From NCBI RefSeq assembly GCF_028768465.1, contig NZ_CP118225.1, forward strand, positions 1,593,001 through 1,657,000: 64,000 nucleotides of DNA. The letters run 5' to 3'. Positions 62,148-64,000 of the stretch are shown here, piece after piece (within the stretch, counting starts at the first letter, position 1; each line of letters opens with the position of its first letter). The translations under genes and the position numbers were made by a program. Under the pieces are notes generated by a model that was not told where the DNA came from, did no database searches, and worked only from the letters and a program-made list of their open reading frames with translations. Source of the DNA: Rhodopirellula sp. P2 (GTDB lineage Bacteria > Planctomycetota > Planctomycetia > Pirellulales > Pirellulaceae).

Positions 62148-62954
62148 TTAGAAGAACAGCTGCTGCGTGAGTTTTTGGTTCTTCGAGGGGGAGACCCGAA
62201 GGGCTTGCGTCGCGAGATGGCGGTCGGCACAGATCAGGTGCAGTTGATCGCCGAGGCATTCACGGTGGGTTCGCAGCGTCACGTCGGGGTCGTTGTTCTC
62301 GTCGGAAAGGTGAGCCAAGCAGGCCCACTGCAGATGGTCGCTGGCGTGCGAGATCACTTCCGCGGCTTCGCGGTTGGAGATGTGCCCGCCGGAACCCGAG
62401 ATGCGATCGCGAAGGAAGTCGGGGTAGGCCGAGGCGGCCAGCATGTCTTCGTCGTAGTTGCTTTCGATGAGCAATGCATCGAGCGTGTTGACGCTGGCGA
62501 GCAGGTCATCGAAGACACATCCCAGATCCGTCCACAATCCAAATCGAGAGCATCCGTTGTCGAGTGTGAAGGCGGCCCCGTCGACTCCGTCGTGCGGCGT
62601 GGGCATGGTTTCGATGGTCGTCTGGCCGACCGTGAATGATTCGCCGGGAACGAAGTGCTGGATGTCTTGGACGGGGCCAAGTGGAACGCGGCTTTCGGTC
62701 GCTCGCAGGGTTCGCCGACTGATGTGAATCGGCACGTTCAGTTTGCGGTTCAGGACGCCCAGGCAACCGATGTGGTCGCGGTGTTCGTGCGAGATCACGA
62801 TGGCATCGATTTCCGAGGCATCACGCCCGGCTTCGTTCAAGCGTGTTTGGACTTTGCGGAAACTGATTCCCGCATCAAAGAGCAGGCATACCGAGCCCGT
62901 GTCGACGAAGACACAGTTGCCGCTGCTTCCTGATTGCAAACACAGAACATCCAT
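62148..62954 (-). CDS. MBL-fold metallo-hydrolase, YycJ/WalJ-like
   Basis: 268 aa. The N-terminal LCLQSGSSGNCVFVDTG is typical of the YycJ/WalJ subgroup. Metal-binding motif HEHRDH at 56-61 (H56, H58, D60, H61), later TPHDGVDGAAF and a C-terminal AHLSDENND segment with further ligands. Members are proposed 5' exonucleases or hydrolases linked to DNA replication or cell-wall signalling; the exact substrate is not fixed. The start codon lies about 15 bases from the window's next intergenic part. No operon partner. Confidence 0.88.
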   Translation of the reverse strand: MDVLCLQSGSSGNCVFVDTGSVCLLFDAGISFRKVQTRLNEAGRDASEIDAIVISHEHRDHIGCLGVLNRKLNVPIHISRRTLRATESRVPLGPVQDIQHFVPGESFTVGQTTIETMPTPHDGVDGAAFTLDNGCSRFGLWTDLGCVFDDLLASVNTLDALLIESNYDEDMLAASAYPDFLRDRISGSGGHISNREAAEVISHASDHLQWACLAHLSDENNDPDVTLRTHRECLGDQLHLICADRHLATQALRVSPSKNQKLTQQLFF

Positions 62955-63073
62955 GCCGGCAATCGTAGCAGGTTCTCAAGCGATTGACGACGAATGATTC
63001 TGAACGGCGGTTGCCGCGTTTGAACTGGTAGCAAACGCGGCGTCACTGCTGAAAGGAGGTTTCCGTCCGTCGA

Positions 63074-63135
63074 CGACACTCGTCAAGAGTTTCGACCGTC
63101 ACGAGATCTTCGAAAGTCTTGACGACTTTCGCTAC
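63074..63135. repeat. Two-armed palindromic repeat, copy d
   Basis: ACTCGTCAAGAGTTTCG arm first, then CGAAAGTCTTGACGACTTTC followed by GCTAC, i.e. the element in the opposite orientation to copies a and b. It lies just downstream of the FmdB-type gene (minus strand) and may terminate it. Confidence 0.75.
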
Positions 63136-63185
63136 GTCATTCTCCGGAAAACAAGCTGCATCGGGGCACGAGCCAATGAGCGCGT

Positions 63186-63467
63186 TCAGTCCTTCGACTT
63201 CTTCGCTTTGCTGTCGCTCTTTTTTCCATCGCCTTTGGGTTCCGCCTTGGGTTTGTCGGCGCTCTGACCTTTTTTGTAGCTCTCGCTGCGGTAGTCGGTT
63301 TGGTAGAAACCGCTGCCTTTGAAGACGATTGCAGCCCCGGTTCCAAACTGGCGTTGCAGTTTGTTCTTTTTGCATTCCGGGCACTTCTTCAGCACTTCGT
63401 CGTTGATGCCTTGGAACACTTCCAACTCGTGACCACAAGCTTCGCACAGATAATCGTAAGTCGGCAT
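63186..63467 (-). CDS. FmdB-type zinc ribbon protein
   Basis: 93 aa from the ATG at 63467, which starts with the family's MPTYDYLCEACGHELE; the open upstream frame reads a palindromic repeat. Two CxxC pairs (C8-C11, C29-C32) form the zinc ribbon. YQTDYRSESY follows, then a Lys/Asp/Ser-rich tail. FmdB proteins are small putative regulators of unknown mechanism; similar genes often lie beside grpE or dnaK-type genes in planctomycetes (recollection). It sits 90 bases downstream of grpE on the same strand. Confidence 0.9.
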   Translation of the reverse strand: MPTYDYLCEACGHELEVFQGINDEVLKKCPECKKNKLQRQFGTGAAIVFKGSGFYQTDYRSESYKKGQSADKPKAEPKGDGKKSDSKAKKSKD

Positions 63468-63528
63468 AGCAAAGGATTGAAAGAAGAAGGGGGAGGGAGG
63501 AATGACGTCAAAGTCGAGTCGGTGATCT

Positions 63529-63555
63529 TCGAAAGTCTTGACGACTTTCGCCACG
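63529..63555. repeat. Two-armed palindromic repeat, single arm (copy e)
   Basis: CGAAAGTCTTGACGACTTTC followed by GCCAC, one arm of the family seen at 25594, 59988 and 63074. It lies between grpE and the FmdB-type gene, only 2 bases from the grpE stop, and could trim or attenuate the transcript. Confidence 0.75.
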
Positions 63556-63557
63556 GA

Positions 63558-64000
63558 TCAGGCGGAGCCATCACCGGTGCTGACGACGACTTGAGCCGGA
63601 CGCACAACGCGGTCATGCATTTGGAAGCCAGGTGTGGCGACGTGAGCCACCATGCCCGAGGCGATCTCAGGATGAGGCATTTGCGAGATGGCTTCGTGAA
63701 AGTTCGGGTCGAACAGTTCGCCTGCGGCCGGGATCTCTTTGATCGCGTGTTTGGCCAGCACGTCATCGAGCTGCTTGCGAACCATGGAAACACCTTCGAC
63801 CAATCCGGCGACCGATTCCCCTTCCCCCGCAGCGGTTGCTGCGTCGATCGCTCGCAACAGGTTGTCGCGGACTTGGAGGATGTCGGTGACCAGCGGCATG
63901 CCAGCGAATTTCAGTTGGGCTTCGGTGTCGCGTCGCAAGCGTTTGCGGAAGTTCTCCGCTTCGGCTTGGGCTTGCAAAACACGCTTGTTCGCTTCTTCCA
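63558..64000 (-). CDS. grpE: GrpE nucleotide exchange factor, C-terminal part (N-terminus outside window)
   Basis: The frame is open to the end of the window (EEANKRVLQAQAEAENFRKR). It contains the GrpE core: AEAENFRKRLRRDTEAQLKF, VTDILQVRDNLLRAIDAA, GVSMVRKQLDDVLAKHAIKE and the beta domain GELFDPNFHEAISQMPHPE, ending PAQVVVSTGDGSA. GrpE releases ADP from DnaK. The dnaK/dnaJ partners are not in the window. Confidence 0.95.
   Translation of the reverse strand, partial: EEANKRVLQAQAEAENFRKRLRRDTEAQLKFAGMPLVTDILQVRDNLLRAIDAATAAGEGESVAGLVEGVSMVRKQLDDVLAKHAIKEIPAAGELFDPNFHEAISQMPHPEIASGMVAHVATPGFQMHDRVVRPAQVVVSTGDGSA

Noticed and set aside
1-64000. tRNA, rRNA, riboswitch or phage genes
   Set aside because: No cloverleaf, conserved rRNA stretch, riboswitch consensus, integrase or phage structural gene was recognised by eye; a covariance-model search would be the decisive test.

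Overview
The window looks like a chromosomal segment of a planctomycete, most likely Rhodopirellula or a close Pirellulaceae relative. The evidence is the protein repertoire: DUF1559 prepilin-like proteins, a PSCyt1/DUF1549/DUF1553 + DUF1501 gene pair, BBP7-type outer-membrane proteins, TPR/FG-GAP/ASPIC lipoproteins, a DUF11-repeat surface protein with the planctomycete N-terminal LESLQKREL.A motif, and an ECF sigma factor next to a Ser/Thr kinase. G+C is high and many genes lack a clear Shine-Dalgarno sequence. No rRNA, tRNA, CRISPR array, prophage or transposase gene was recognised.

Layout. 1-459: end of an ABC-F ATPase. 0.5-19 kb: a cell-surface block, almost all on the minus strand: two TPR-FG-GAP-ASPIC lipoproteins bracketing a tandem DUF1559 pair (one copy frameshifted) and a 57-aa lipoprotein, then a BBP7 protein, a 1519-aa DUF11/SdrD-like adhesin and a second BBP7 protein. 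19.4-24.3 kb: plus-strand cytochrome-c-like/DUF1501 pair and a small membrane protein. 24.5-34 kb: TPR proteins, an internally duplicated membrane protein and a PpiD-like protein with a 15-bp repeat tract. 34-40 kb: M13 metallopeptidase, Tat-type Gfo/Idh/MocA oxidoreductase, a 214-bp tandem array of nested palindromes, and an unknown secreted protein. 40.6-42.6 kb: ECF sigma factor translationally coupled to a Ser/Thr kinase carrying a ZAS-like HxxxCxxC motif.

42.8-58.7 kb is the centrepiece. Eight minus-strand genes run from DUF58 through BatA-like, VWA/GATase-like, DUF4175-like, two small secreted paralogues and a squalene-cyclase-like toroid to a multi-repeat thioredoxin protein. Every junction overlaps by 1-4 nt. 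The partner MoxR ATPase lies just upstream but is separated from DUF58 by a 540-bp cassette with about 63-bp inverted repeats around a DUF559 endonuclease-like gene. I infer a cell-envelope assembly or quality-control machine whose function is not known.

58.9-64 kb: a frameshifted DUF1559-like gene, L-serine dehydratase, a YycJ/WalJ-like metallo-hydrolase, an FmdB-type zinc ribbon protein and the partial GrpE gene, with several copies of a two-flavoured palindromic repeat between them.
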